Notes: generated from the letters alone by a model not told the origin. 64,000 nt of DNA from an uncultured Porphyromonadaceae bacterium (GCA_900544305.1 UQUV01000005.1:1-64000), one strand, 5' to 3'. Shown: positions 1 to 9,020, counted from the stretch's first letter. Made by a program: numbers and translations.

Positions 1-33
1 TATCAATCAGCGTGCTTATTTTCAACGGATTAG

Positions 34-1725
34 TTACAATTTTAACGAAGTATTATTATTTACTATTGCATTAATATCATCAGAAGCTTCATTTGAATAG
101 AATACTTGCAATTCACCGTTCGGATTATATGCACAGACAAAATTGCCAGACTCCACTTTGATAATTGGAGCTGTTCTCATAGGAGCTTTGGAATTATTGC
201 CTTTATTTATCTCATAATAACTAACAAGCCTCTTCCTAATAACATAAGCGTAAAACCGTTCTAACCAATCGACTGATTGGCTAGACATAAATTGAGAAGT
301 AATTCTTTTTCCTATTTCTTCCCCTTCAAACCGATCTATATTTAGTCTACTATCTGACAAACTTTTATAATTCAAACCACAGAGTACAAAGCCATAAGTA
401 TCTGCTGGATTATCTGCCACACTTAACTTTGTCAATTGTTCAATCTGTAAATCCGAAAATAATTTTTGTGTATCCTCATCTGCCCACCATGATTCTATTT
501 TGGTTAAATATTTACCATTTCGACATCTATATATCGCTTCATTATCCAATATACATTTATAGTTACGTCTAAAAGTCTCTTTTATTTCTTGTCCAGAAAA
601 GGATTTATCAAACAAATCTATATCATATCTAATAAGATCTACAATATTATCACTCAAAAGAACAGACTTATCTCGGACACCCCAATCTCTAAGGATCAAC
701 AAGCTATCGGCTGCTAACTTTGCTATTTCTCCAAATAAAAATTCATTAATCTCATTATTCCTTTTAATTTGCTGCCGATTATCAACTAATGCAAAGGGAG
801 CATGTATCACATAACAAGTCCCAACACTTTCTGTTGTCGGAAAAAAGCAATGAATATTTTGACGGGTATTAGTAAGAATTTTACCGTTCTCAATATAATA
901 TCCAATCATTATATCATGCCAGCCTTGATTCAATACTTTAACCTTCCTAGAGAGCAAAAGAATTCTCTTTTTCTTTTCTATGTCACTATTCAATGAATAA
1001 AGGCCATATTCAACATTATGACTTTGTCCACTTATTTCTAGTTTTTTTCTAATTCTTTTATTATTATCAGTCGGAGTATTCCATGTAACTTCACGCACAT
1101 TATTCAAAAATAGCTGAGGAGTCTTCAATTCTTTCAACTTCTGGTAAATTTCCCGAAAAGCAGTCTCTGGACGTATATCTTTTCGATCAAAAGGAATAAC
1201 AAAAACTGTCTTTCCTCTTTTCTGGTACTTTGTACCATCGATAAGCGTCGGAACAATATAATTTTCTATTTTAAAGCAAAATGGATTATCATAAATTTCA
1301 GGTGCAGAAGTATATTGAAAGACAGCCTTAAACCCGACCCCAAACTTTCCAATTTTGGCATCTTTGACAACTTTAATATCCGAACCTGATTTTGAAGAAT
1401 AACCAATATAACAAATCGAATTCAAATGCCCCAATTGACCTATTCTTCTATCTTCTTCAATTTTATCTGGATCAGATATTGAAAATCGTTCTAAACCATT
1501 ATGAGTAAAAATAAATTTATCTGGTTGTAATTCCATGGAAACGGATGTCGCGCCTGCATCATCCGCATTTTGAAGCAATTCATATATAAAATGCGCCGAA
1601 TCACTGTACTTGTCAATTACTCCCCTAAAAACATTTGTGTATTCTGGCAACATAAAAACCTCCGAAGCTTTACTATTCCGTTCATGAAGTTTGTCGAACC
1701 ATTCTTGGTCTCGTTTCTTTATCAT
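34..1725 (-). CDS. Sacsin/Hsp90-like GHKL ATPase, probably truncated by a frameshift
   Basis: 563 residues. The N-terminal third carries a GHKL (Hsp90/sacsin-type) ATP-binding fold: the N-box ELLQNADDAGAT at about residues 48-59, a strand FIFTHNG, and the glycine-rich lid IGKFGVGFKAVFQ at about 125-137. Large bacterial proteins with this N terminus usually run well beyond 1000 residues, and this one stops just after TAPIIKVESGNFVCAYNP, a region that in relatives is internal. Directly past the stop a reading frame shifted by -1 stays open to the window edge. The gene is visibly richer in A and T than everything after position 2240 and has no operon partner here, which suggests horizontal acquisition. 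Substrate and role are unknown; a chaperone-like or defence-associated role is only a guess. Confidence 0.7.
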   Translation of the reverse strand: MIKKRDQEWFDKLHERNSKASEVFMLPEYTNVFRGVIDKYSDSAHFIYELLQNADDAGATSVSMELQPDKFIFTHNGLERFSISDPDKIEEDRRIGQLGHLNSICYIGYSSKSGSDIKVVKDAKIGKFGVGFKAVFQYTSAPEIYDNPFCFKIENYIVPTLIDGTKYQKRGKTVFVIPFDRKDIRPETAFREIYQKLKELKTPQLFLNNVREVTWNTPTDNNKRIRKKLEISGQSHNVEYGLYSLNSDIEKKKRILLLSRKVKVLNQGWHDIMIGYYIENGKILTNTRQNIHCFFPTTESVGTCYVIHAPFALVDNRQQIKRNNEINEFLFGEIAKLAADSLLILRDWGVRDKSVLLSDNIVDLIRYDIDLFDKSFSGQEIKETFRRNYKCILDNEAIYRCRNGKYLTKIESWWADEDTQKLFSDLQIEQLTKLSVADNPADTYGFVLCGLNYKSLSDSRLNIDRFEGEEIGKRITSQFMSSQSVDWLERFYAYVIRKRLVSYYEINKGNNSKAPMRTAPIIKVESGNFVCAYNPNGELQVFYSNEASDDINAIVNNNTSLKL

Positions 1726-2244
1726 ACAAATTTTTAGAATAAAATGGTTATGTCAAATAAATATACCGAACTGCAAGATAGTAATTATCTTCACAATGAC
1801 AAAATAAACATATTAGCCATTGTATTTTTTGTTTCGTTAGGAAAATACATATTGTAGGAAAAACACATTCTTCGAAGACTTCTACACGGCAAAAAATCAG
1901 CGGAAAAACCACTCAAAAAACGGCTTTACTGGAAGCTCGCTGACGGCATTTCGCACCGCCGGACGATGTGGAATTCATATTTTTGAAAAACGTTGTCAGA
2001 ACGGCTAAAAACCGCATTCTCGCAAGCGTGATTTTTCAGAACGCCATTTTTTACCATTTTGAGGGGAATTGAAAGATTTTCCGTGCGATATATTTTTAAC
2101 ACCGCTGTTAATTCTTGTGGAAAATATATGTCGGCTGAAAATTGAAAAGCGGATAGACGGAACCATATCACGGACAAAAACAAAAAACGGGAGCTCCGCA
2201 AAGAACTCCCGCCGGCAGGTCCGAACCATCCGGACCGTATGGGT
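1726..2244. other. Intergenic region, 519 bases
   Basis: The stretch separates the AT-rich ATPase gene from deoC. Its left part is AT-rich like the ATPase gene. Its right end holds the deoC terminator. ORFs here lack a start context or similarity and look like chance. I see no RNA gene or mobile element. Confidence 0.5.
2176..2211 (-). terminator. Rho-independent terminator of deoC
   Basis: On the minus strand the stem CGGGAG/CTCCCG, extended by further pairs across one mismatch, is followed by a run of six T. It begins about 34 bases past the deoC stop codon. Confidence 0.8.
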
Positions 2245-3141
2245 TTAGAAATATTTCGTTTCGCTTCCGAGAATATCGCTGAGGATATAGTTGGCGGCAC
2301 GCGATGTTCCGATACGGAAATAGTCGTTGTTCAACCAAGCTTCACCGAGGATTTCCTTCACGAGCGTGTAATACTTCACAGCATCGGCTGTCGACGATAC
2401 GCCGCCGGAAACTTTAAAGCCGACCATGTTGCCGGTCTTTTCATAATATTCCTTGATGCACTGGCACATTACATAAGCAGCCTCAAGCGTTGCACCCGGA
2501 TATACCTTTCCGGTTGAAGTCTTGATGAAATCGGCACCCGAATACATGGCGAGCAAGGAAGCCTTCTTGATGTCGGCAGCTGTCTTGAGCGCACCTGTTT
2601 CGAGAATCACTTTCAGACGGGCATTGCGGGCAGCATGCTTCAGCTCTGCAATCTCGTCGGTCAGTTCTTCATAGTTGTTGCTATAGAACAGACCAAGGTT
2701 CAAAACGATGTCCACCTCGTTTGCGCCGTCGGCTACGGCCAACGCCGTTTCAGCGGTTTTCACTTCCAGGAATGTCTGGGACGAAGGGAAACTTCCGGCT
2801 ACGACTGCCGTGTCGACACTCGACACTTCAAGGCCGCCGCTGACCACGATTGCAAAATTAGGATATACGCAAACGGCTGCCACGTTTTTCAATTCGGGAT
2901 AGTCGGTTTCAAAAGCATTGACGCGTTCCACCATCTTGCCAATCGATTCTACCGTGTCAGTTGAATTGAGCGCAGTGAGGTCAATGCAGTTGAAAAGCAG
3001 TTTGTACACATCCTTCGTATTGTTTTCATCGAAATGCTTCGACAGGATTTCTTCAATGTCTTTAGTTACAAAAGCATCGTCTTCCGTCACTTTGCTTTCT
3101 ACAAGCACTTGCTTGTATTTGTTCGGCACTTGTTCTTCCAT
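2245..3141 (-). CDS. deoC: Deoxyribose-phosphate aldolase
   Basis: 298 residues; a class I aldolase that cleaves 2-deoxyribose-5-phosphate to glyceraldehyde-3-phosphate and acetaldehyde in deoxynucleoside catabolism. The Schiff-base lysine lies in GADFIKTSTGK (about residues 206-216), and the second conserved lysine is in GFKVSGGV. The length exceeds the E. coli enzyme (about 259) because of an N-terminal extension rich in charged residues. The gene is third in a unit with dtd and a MazG-like gene (gap 11 bases), probably transcribed from the promoter at 4070-4101 and ended by the terminator at 2176-2211. Its neighbours also deal with nucleotide or aminoacyl-tRNA clean-up. Confidence 0.95.
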   Translation of the reverse strand: MEEQVPNKYKQVLVESKVTEDDAFVTKDIEEILSKHFDENNTKDVYKLLFNCIDLTALNSTDTVESIGKMVERVNAFETDYPELKNVAAVCVYPNFAIVVSGGLEVSSVDTAVVAGSFPSSQTFLEVKTAETALAVADGANEVDIVLNLGLFYSNNYEELTDEIAELKHAARNARLKVILETGALKTAADIKKASLLAMYSGADFIKTSTGKVYPGATLEAAYVMCQCIKEYYEKTGNMVGFKVSGGVSSTADAVKYYTLVKEILGEAWLNNDYFRIGTSRAANYILSDILGSETKYF

Positions 3142-3152
3142 AGATAGTATTT

Positions 3153-3485
3153 TTATTTTAGTTTGTCGTTATTCTTGTGTCGTTCCTTGTCGCGGTCCGT
3201 CTTCTTGCGGAGATTCTTTTCAAAGGCCTCCGTAAGATTCACGCCCGTCTGGTTGGCTATGCAAATCAGCACCCACATCACATCGGCAAGCTCGTCGGCA
3301 AGCGCATCGCCGTTCTCTCCTTTCTTGAACGACTGCTCACCGTAGCGACGCGACATGATACGCGCCACCTCCCCCACTTCCTCCGTGAGGATAGCCATAT
3401 TTGTCAGCTCGTTGAAATAGCGTACGCCATAAGTGCGAATCCATTCGTCGACCCGTTGCTGGGCCTCTTCTATCGTGATTGCCAT
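3153..3485 (-). CDS. MazG-like nucleotide pyrophosphohydrolase
   Basis: 110 residues, all-alpha NTP-PPase fold. The metal-binding motifs are visible as EEVGE (about residues 31-35) and DELADVMW (about 64-71), the E-x-x-E...E-x-x-D pattern of the MazG/dUTPase superfamily. Such single-domain enzymes hydrolyse nucleoside triphosphates to monophosphate and pyrophosphate, often on non-canonical nucleotides; the substrate here cannot be told from sequence. It starts 5 bases after the dtd stop and precedes deoC, so the three are likely co-transcribed. The C terminus is strongly basic. Confidence 0.85.
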   Translation of the reverse strand: MAITIEEAQQRVDEWIRTYGVRYFNELTNMAILTEEVGEVARIMSRRYGEQSFKKGENGDALADELADVMWVLICIANQTGVNLTEAFEKNLRKKTDRDKERHKNNDKLK

Positions 3486-3490
3486 CGCCG

Positions 3491-3943
3491 TTATTCTTTG
3501 AGTTTGGAATCTATGATAATCGTCACCGGACCGTCGTTGATGAGTGCCACCTTCATGTCAGCACCGAACTCCCCCTCCCCTGCCGGCTTCGGCAAAGAGC
3601 GGTTAAGACTGTCGATAAACAGACGATACAGCGGAACAGCCACATCATGACCTGCCGCACGGATATACGACGGACGGTTGCCCTTGCGAGTTGAAGCATG
3701 AAGCGTAAACTGGCTTACGACCAGAATTTCGCCTCCGACATCCAGAACGGAACGGTTCATCACGCCGTTTTCATCATCGAAAATACGCAGGTTCAAAACC
3801 TTTTTTACCAGCCATTCCACATCGTCGGCAGTATCCTCATGTTCCACTCCGACAAGAATCATCAGTCCGCAACCGATGGCGGATTTCACAACGCCGTCGA
3901 TTGTCACCGACGCTTCCTTCGTTCTTTGTATTACAAGTCTCAT
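3491..3943 (-). CDS. dtd: D-aminoacyl-tRNA deacylase
   Basis: 150 residues, the usual family length. It removes D-amino acids wrongly attached to tRNA. Both signature motifs that form the active site across the dimer interface are present: SQFTLHAS (about residues 77-84) and NDGPVT (about 137-142). First gene of the dtd / MazG-like / deoC unit, with a leader of roughly 120 nucleotides from the promoter at 4070-4101. Confidence 0.95.
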   Translation of the reverse strand: MRLVIQRTKEASVTIDGVVKSAIGCGLMILVGVEHEDTADDVEWLVKKVLNLRIFDDENGVMNRSVLDVGGEILVVSQFTLHASTRKGNRPSYIRAAGHDVAVPLYRLFIDSLNRSLPKPAGEGEFGADMKVALINDGPVTIIIDSKLKE

Positions 3944-4069
3944 TCTTTCTGATTAAAAATAAATGCCCCGGCTGCACAGCCCGAACGCACACCCATAGGA
4001 AACGAACCGCACAACCCGACCGCTCTCCATTCCGGCAATGCCGGAAGCTAAGTCCGCATCCTAAGTTTA

Positions 4070-4101
4070 CAAATTTACTAACAATAACCGCCAAAAACAA
4101 A
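4070..4101 (-). promoter_or_regulatory. Bacteroidota promoter for dtd-mazG-deoC
   Basis: Minus strand reads TTTG, 20 bases, TAAATTTG, an exact match to the Bacteroidota -33/-7 consensus (TTTG and TAnnTTTG). It begins directly next to the uvrC stop codon and points towards dtd. Confidence 0.75.
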
Positions 4102-5910
4102 TTATTTCCCATCATTATTTTTCAACGCGGCACAGATGGTTTTGGCCTTGGCGGGTCCGACTACGGCTGCCACATCTTCTTCACTGGCTTCGCGCAGGCG
4201 CTTCAGACTTTTGAAATGGGTCAGCAAGGCGGTGCGGGTCTTCTCCCCTACCCCTTTGATGGCATCGAGGGCGGAAACCGTCTGCCCCTTGCTTCGCCGG
4301 TTGCGGTGGTGGGTAATGCCAAAACGGTGAGCCTCGTCACGCAGGTGCTGGATAACCCGAAGTGACTCGGAATTCTTGTCGATATAAAGCGGCACACTGT
4401 CGCCCGGGAAATAGATTTCCTCCAACCGTTTTGCAATGCCGACAAGAGCCACTTTTCCACGGATACCCAGTCGGTCGAAGGCTTCGACAGCCGAACTCAA
4501 CTGGCCTTTACCGCCGTCGACAACCACCAACTGAGGCAACGGCTGACCCTCTTCTATCAGCCGGCTGTAACGGCGCGTGAGCACCTCAATCATGGAGGCA
4601 AAGTCGTTCGGTCCTTCCACCGTTTTGATATTGAAATGACGGTAATCGCGCTTCGAAGGTTTGCCATTCTTGAACACCACACACGAAGCAACGGGATTTG
4701 TTCCCTGAATATTCGAGTTATCGAAACACTCGATATGCCGCGGCAGTTCCGACAGACGGAAATCTTTCTGCATGCGCGTAAGCAGTCGTGTGACGCGCTG
4801 TTCGGGGTTCAGTTTCTCGGCATTTTTCAGCTTGTCGAGTTTAAACTGGCGGGCATTCTGCAAGGAAATGTCAAGCAGTTTTTTGTTGTCGCCACGCTGC
4901 GGCACGACAAACGTATATTTGTCCGTTTCATAGTCCGGGACAAACGGCACAATCACCTCTTTCGTGTCGTTGTGGAACTGCGATTTCGCCTCGGCAATGG
5001 CATAGGAAAGCAACTGTTCGGGCGTTTCATCGAGCCGTTTCCGGAAATCGAAAGTGACACACTGCACCACCGAACCGTTGCGGACGTGCATATAATTGAT
5101 ATACACGCAATCGTCGTCAGGCTCGTAGGAAAACACATCGACATTCGTAATACGGCTGCTGACAAGCACGGATTTTGCCTTGTATTTCTCTACCAACAGA
5201 TATTTTGTCTTCAATTCGTTTGCCTCCTCAAAGCGCATTTCACCGGCAAGACGCGTCATTTCGTTCATCAGAAAATCGGAAATCTGCTGTGTGTCGCCAT
5301 TGAGAATCTGTTTGATTTGCGAGATATAGACACCATAATCCTCCGGTGAAATCAACCCCTCACAACAGCCCTTGCAGTTGTGGATATGATATTCGAGGCA
5401 GACCTTCACCCTACCCTTTCCCACCGATTCGGCCGTCAACGGGAAACGGCACGTGCGCACCGGATAGAGTTCCTTGATGAGCGAAAGCATGGTCCGCGCC
5501 ACGGTCACATTGGCATACGGCCCGTAATATTTGCCGCCCTTTGCCGTCACGTTCCGCGTCAAAAACACACGCGGATAAAGCTCGTTTGTCACACAAATCC
5601 AGGGATAGGACTTGTCGTCCTTCAACAGGATATTGTAGCGCGGCTGATACTCCTTGATAAGGCTATTTTCAAGATGCAGCGCATCCTCCTCACTGCCTAC
5701 GACAATGTAGCGCAGGTCGCAGATATTCTTCACCAGCACATTGGTCTTCACCGAATCGTGGACACGGTTGAAATAGGACGATACGCGCCGTTTGAGCCGT
5801 TTCGCCTTTCCGACATATATCACCGTCCCGTTCTTGTCGTAGTAAAGATAGCACCCCGGGGAATCGGGAAGCATGCTGATTTTTTCTTTCAAAGCATCAT
5901 TTACGCCCAT
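4102..5910 (-). CDS. uvrC: Excinuclease ABC subunit C
   Basis: 602 residues from the ATG at 5910. The longer in-frame start at 5967 would lie inside the apt terminator hairpin, so it is rejected. UvrC makes the dual incisions in nucleotide excision repair. Domains in order: GIY-YIG nuclease (GCYLYYDKNGTVIYVGKAK near residue 20), a UVR motif that binds UvrB (about 205-240), the RNase-H-like endonuclease domain (HIECFDNSNIQG, VVVDGGKGQ), and a C-terminal helix-hairpin-helix pair (IKGVGEKTRTALL). All the expected parts are present. It sits downstream of apt, past a terminator, and no separate promoter is obvious. Confidence 0.97.
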   Translation of the reverse strand: MGVNDALKEKISMLPDSPGCYLYYDKNGTVIYVGKAKRLKRRVSSYFNRVHDSVKTNVLVKNICDLRYIVVGSEEDALHLENSLIKEYQPRYNILLKDDKSYPWICVTNELYPRVFLTRNVTAKGGKYYGPYANVTVARTMLSLIKELYPVRTCRFPLTAESVGKGRVKVCLEYHIHNCKGCCEGLISPEDYGVYISQIKQILNGDTQQISDFLMNEMTRLAGEMRFEEANELKTKYLLVEKYKAKSVLVSSRITNVDVFSYEPDDDCVYINYMHVRNGSVVQCVTFDFRKRLDETPEQLLSYAIAEAKSQFHNDTKEVIVPFVPDYETDKYTFVVPQRGDNKKLLDISLQNARQFKLDKLKNAEKLNPEQRVTRLLTRMQKDFRLSELPRHIECFDNSNIQGTNPVASCVVFKNGKPSKRDYRHFNIKTVEGPNDFASMIEVLTRRYSRLIEEGQPLPQLVVVDGGKGQLSSAVEAFDRLGIRGKVALVGIAKRLEEIYFPGDSVPLYIDKNSESLRVIQHLRDEAHRFGITHHRNRRSKGQTVSALDAIKGVGEKTRTALLTHFKSLKRLREASEEDVAAVVGPAKAKTICAALKNNDGK

Positions 5911-5930
5911 TGCAAAACCATCATTAATTA

Positions 5931-5965
5931 GACAAAAACAGGGACACACTTCCGCATGTCCCTGC
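5931..5965 (-). terminator. Rho-independent terminator of apt
   Basis: Minus-strand stem CAGGGACA/TGTCCCTG, 8 perfect pairs with a 10-base loop, is followed by five T. It lies about 40 bases past the apt stop. Confidence 0.85.
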
Positions 5966-6006
5966 AAAGCATCATATATTTTTCAGTTACGAATCCGCGC
6001 CTGATT

Positions 6007-6531
6007 TTAATAAACAATCAGCGAATCCACATCCACTTCAGCCGGGAATGCGGCACGTCCGTTAAGGAATTCAAGCTCTACGATAAAGCTGATATAGATT
6101 TTCTTCGGGTTCATGCTTTTCACCAGTTCGTAGGCAGCGGCCATTGTTCCGCCGGTTGCCAGCAAGTCGTCGTGAAGCACTACTACATCATCTTCCGTAA
6201 TAGCATCGCGGTGAATCTCGATAGTATCTGTTCCATATTCTTTTGAATAGGATTTCTTCAATGTGTCAGCAGGCAGTTTACCCGGCTTGCGAACAGGAAC
6301 GAATCCGGCGTTCAGTTCATACGCCAACACAGAACCGCCGATAAAACCACGCGATTCAATACCCACCACTTTCGTTACGCCAAGGTTTTCATAACGGGCC
6401 TTCAAAGCCTCGCTGATGGCACGCATCGCTTCCGGATTTTTGAATGCCGTTGTCAGGTCCTTGAACACGATACCTTTTTGAGGAAAATCCACGATATCGC
6501 GAATCACGTTTTTCACTTCTTCAATTTTCAT
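6007..6531 (-). CDS. apt: Adenine phosphoribosyltransferase
   Basis: 174 residues, the normal length. It salvages adenine to AMP using PRPP. The PRPP-binding loop is VVLHDDLLATGGTM (about residues 117-130), and the family signature GIESRGFIGG precedes it (about 59-68). It is followed by its own terminator and preceded, 68 bases upstream, by mnmG with the parS-like palindrome in the gap. Confidence 0.95.
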   Translation of the reverse strand: MKIEEVKNVIRDIVDFPQKGIVFKDLTTAFKNPEAMRAISEALKARYENLGVTKVVGIESRGFIGGSVLAYELNAGFVPVRKPGKLPADTLKKSYSKEYGTDTIEIHRDAITEDDVVVLHDDLLATGGTMAAAYELVKSMNPKKIYISFIVELEFLNGRAAFPAEVDVDSLIVY

Positions 6532-6571
6532 ACTTTTCTATTTATCTTGTTTATATTTCGATGTTTAAAAA

Positions 6572-6587
6572 TGTTCCACGTGGAACA
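6572..6587. other. parS-like ParB binding site (perfect 16-base palindrome)
   Basis: The sequence TGTTCCACGTGGAACA matches the bacterial parS consensus TGTTTCACGTGAAACA at 14 of 16 positions, with symmetric changes also known from other bacterial parS sites. It lies between mnmG (often origin-proximal and near parAB) and apt. The function is inferred from sequence only. Confidence 0.7.
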
Positions 6588-6599
6588 TCGTCTTTCCGA

Positions 6600-8477
6600 C
6601 TATCTGCCCAAGAGCAGAAGAAGAATATTAATATCACTCGGCGAAATGCCCGGAATGCGCGCAGCCTGTGCCACAGTTTCCGGATCAATCTTCGTAAGTT
6701 TCTGGCGGGCCTCCGTTGAAATGGCGTTTACCTCCATGTAATTGATTTTTCCACGGAGCTTCACATTTTCAAGACGGGAAATCTTTTCGGCAATCAGACG
6801 TTCACGGTCGATATAGCCTTGATATTTTATCAGGATTTCGGCAGCCTCCACAATTTCTTCGCGGCGCGCTTCCTCGATCTTTTCTATTTCTTCTTTCAAG
6901 TGCGGAATCTGTTCGGCAAGCATCGCAATGTTCAACTGCGGACGAAGAATCAAGTCATACAGACGCTGCGACTGCTTCAGTGGCGACAATCCCAACGACT
7001 CCAGATAGCCGTTGATTTTGGCAGCCTTCACGGAAAATGCACGCGTAAATTCCACTAACGCATCGCGCTGTTCACGCTTCCGCACCATGAGGTCGTAGCG
7101 TTCCTGCGAAGCCAGTCCGAGTTCATAGCCACGAGGAGTAAGACGCATATCGGCATCATCCTGACGAAGCAAAATACGGTATTCGGCACGCGAAGTGAAC
7201 ATACGGTACGGCTCGTCGACACCCTTCGTCACAAGGTCGTCAATCAGCACACCGATATAGGCTTCGTCACGGCCAAGCACAAACGGTTCCTTTCCGGCCA
7301 CACGCTGATGGGCATTGATACCGGCAATAAGCCCCTGCCCTGCCGCTTCCTCATAACCGGTCGTTCCGTTCACCTGTCCGGCAAAGAACAGACCTTCGAT
7401 TAGCTTCGTTTCAAGCGTATGGCGAAGCTGCGTCGGGTCGAAAAAGTCATATTCGATGGCATAGCCGGGACGATAGATTTGCGCCTCTGAGAGCGCAGGA
7501 ATCTTCGACAGCGCATCAATCTGCACATTCAAAGGAAGAGACGACGAAAAGCCGTTTAAATAGTATTCCTGAGTGGTTTCGCCTTCGGGTTCAAGGAACA
7601 GCTGGTGCATATCCTTGTCGGCAAAAGTCACGATTTTCGTTTCAATGCTCGGACAATAGCGCGGACCTATGCTCTGAATCTGTCCGTTGTAGAGCGGAGA
7701 ATCGGGCAAGCCTTCGCGCAACACTTCGTGCACTTCCGGGCTGGTATATACAATCCAGCACGGGCGTTGCTTGAGCGTACGCGACACCGTAGGCAGATAG
7801 GAAAACTTATGGAAATCGTTTTCCCCATCCTGGCGGGTAGCGAGTTCAAACTTGATGGTACGGCCGTCAATACGCACCGGCGTGCCGGTTTTCATACGGT
7901 CGGTAGTAAAGCCGAGCTCTTTCAGCTGTTCTGTAATACCGTGGGAAGCCGGTTCGGAAATACGCCCTCCGGCAAGCTGTACGCGTCCGATATGCATCAG
8001 TCCGTTCAGGAACGTACCGGCAGTAAGCACAACCGCCTTAGCCTTGAATGTCACGCCAAGCGCAGTCTTTACGCCTGCCACCTTGCCGTCCTCAACCACC
8101 AGTTCCGTTGCAGAATCCTGCCACATATACAGGCGGTCGGTATTTTCGATAGTCGTTCTCCAGTTTTCAATAAACTTGATGCGGTCGCTCTGCGCACGCG
8201 GGCTCCACATGGCCGGACCTTTCGAACGGTTCAGCATGCGGAACTGAATGGCCGACTTGTCGGTAACAATGCCCATTTGTCCGCCAAGCGCATCTATTTC
8301 CCTGACTATCTGACCTTTAGCAATTCCACCAACTGCCGGATTACAACTCATCTGCGCTATCTTGTTCATATCCATTGTGATAAGCAATGTTTCCGAGCCC
8401 AAGTTAGCGGACGCACACGCAGCTTCACAACCGGCGTGACCTGCGCCAATTACAATTACATCGTATTCAAATTTCAT
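6600..8477 (-). CDS. mnmG: tRNA uridine-5-carboxymethylaminomethyl modification enzyme MnmG
   Basis: 625 residues; the FAD-dependent subunit that with MnmE modifies U34 of certain tRNAs. The N-terminal dinucleotide fold is VIGAGHAGCEAA (about residues 10-21). The conserved block SRGPAMWSPRAQ-like region appears as SKGPAMWSPRAQSDR (about 89-103), and the flavin motif GTTGYEEAAGQG lies at about 371-382. The C-terminal helical domain ends in the typical ARIPGISPSDI segment. It overlaps ybeY by 4 bases (ATGA), so the two are translationally coupled. Confidence 0.97.
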   Translation of the reverse strand: MKFEYDVIVIGAGHAGCEAACASANLGSETLLITMDMNKIAQMSCNPAVGGIAKGQIVREIDALGGQMGIVTDKSAIQFRMLNRSKGPAMWSPRAQSDRIKFIENWRTTIENTDRLYMWQDSATELVVEDGKVAGVKTALGVTFKAKAVVLTAGTFLNGLMHIGRVQLAGGRISEPASHGITEQLKELGFTTDRMKTGTPVRIDGRTIKFELATRQDGENDFHKFSYLPTVSRTLKQRPCWIVYTSPEVHEVLREGLPDSPLYNGQIQSIGPRYCPSIETKIVTFADKDMHQLFLEPEGETTQEYYLNGFSSSLPLNVQIDALSKIPALSEAQIYRPGYAIEYDFFDPTQLRHTLETKLIEGLFFAGQVNGTTGYEEAAGQGLIAGINAHQRVAGKEPFVLGRDEAYIGVLIDDLVTKGVDEPYRMFTSRAEYRILLRQDDADMRLTPRGYELGLASQERYDLMVRKREQRDALVEFTRAFSVKAAKINGYLESLGLSPLKQSQRLYDLILRPQLNIAMLAEQIPHLKEEIEKIEEARREEIVEAAEILIKYQGYIDRERLIAEKISRLENVKLRGKINYMEVNAISTEARQKLTKIDPETVAQAARIPGISPSDINILLLLLGR

Positions 8478-8920
8478 CGTTCTGAATTTTGAAGTTGAGA
8501 CAATAAGGCAAGGGATTCGTTTTCGTGACGCTCCATGATTTCGCGTTCGCCTTCACCCTTGTCATTTACGCCGCAAAGATGCAGGATGCCGTGAATCACG
8601 ACACGATAGAACTCCGTTTCATAGTCGCTTCCCACCATTTCAGCGTTGCTCGCAACGGTATCGAGCGAAATGAACATATCGCCGGAAATCCGCCGCGGAC
8701 GGCTGTAGTCGAAAGTTATTATATCCGTAAAATAATCGTGATTCAGATACTGACGATTCACTTCAAGAATCTTCTCGTCGTTGCAAAATATATAAGTGAT
8801 GTCGCCCAGAGATTTTCCAAAACCACCGGCGACCGCCTCAATCCAACGACGCATCAACTGCTCGTCGAGGCAAGGTAACTCAACCCCTTCGGATAAAAAA
8901 GTCAATTCTGCCATTATCAA
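8474..8920 (-). CDS. ybeY: Endoribonuclease YbeY (16S rRNA maturation)
   Basis: 148 residues. The zinc-binding motif starts HGILHLCG (about residues 119-126), giving two of the three family histidines. Where many members have a third histidine in GYDH, this protein has GVNDKGEGE, so the third ligand differs. To my knowledge this is usual in Bacteroidota. ATG codons at 8920 and 8914 both fit as starts. First gene of ybeY-mnmG, with a TAACTTTG -7 element just upstream. Confidence 0.9.
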   Translation of the reverse strand: MIMAELTFLSEGVELPCLDEQLMRRWIEAVAGGFGKSLGDITYIFCNDEKILEVNRQYLNHDYFTDIITFDYSRPRRISGDMFISLDTVASNAEMVGSDYETEFYRVVIHGILHLCGVNDKGEGEREIMERHENESLALLSQLQNSER

Positions 8921-8933
8921 TAAGAAACGACTA

Positions 8934-8941
8934 CAAAGTTA
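8934..8941 (-). promoter_or_regulatory. Possible -7 element for ybeY-mnmG
   Basis: Minus strand TAACTTTG fits TAnnTTTG and lies 13 bases before the ybeY ATG. I find no convincing -33 TTTG at the right distance. Confidence 0.4.
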
Positions 8942-8963
8942 GCAATTTTACTTGAAAAATGAA

Positions 8964-8995
8964 AACAGAAAAAGGCGTCCTTTTCAGAACGCCTT
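8964..8995 (-). terminator. Rho-independent terminator of the SpmAB gene
   Basis: Minus strand AAGGCGT / ACGCCTT stem with a 10-base loop, followed by a T-rich run, 26 bases past the stop at 9021. Confidence 0.8.
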
Positions 8996-9020
8996 GCATA
9001 TTTTGAACCACTCCCCCACT

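Noticed and set aside
4028..4046. Palindrome TTCCGGCAATGCCGGAA as an operator
   Set aside because: It lies downstream of the predicted transcript start and more likely forms an RNA hairpin in the leader; no known operator matches.
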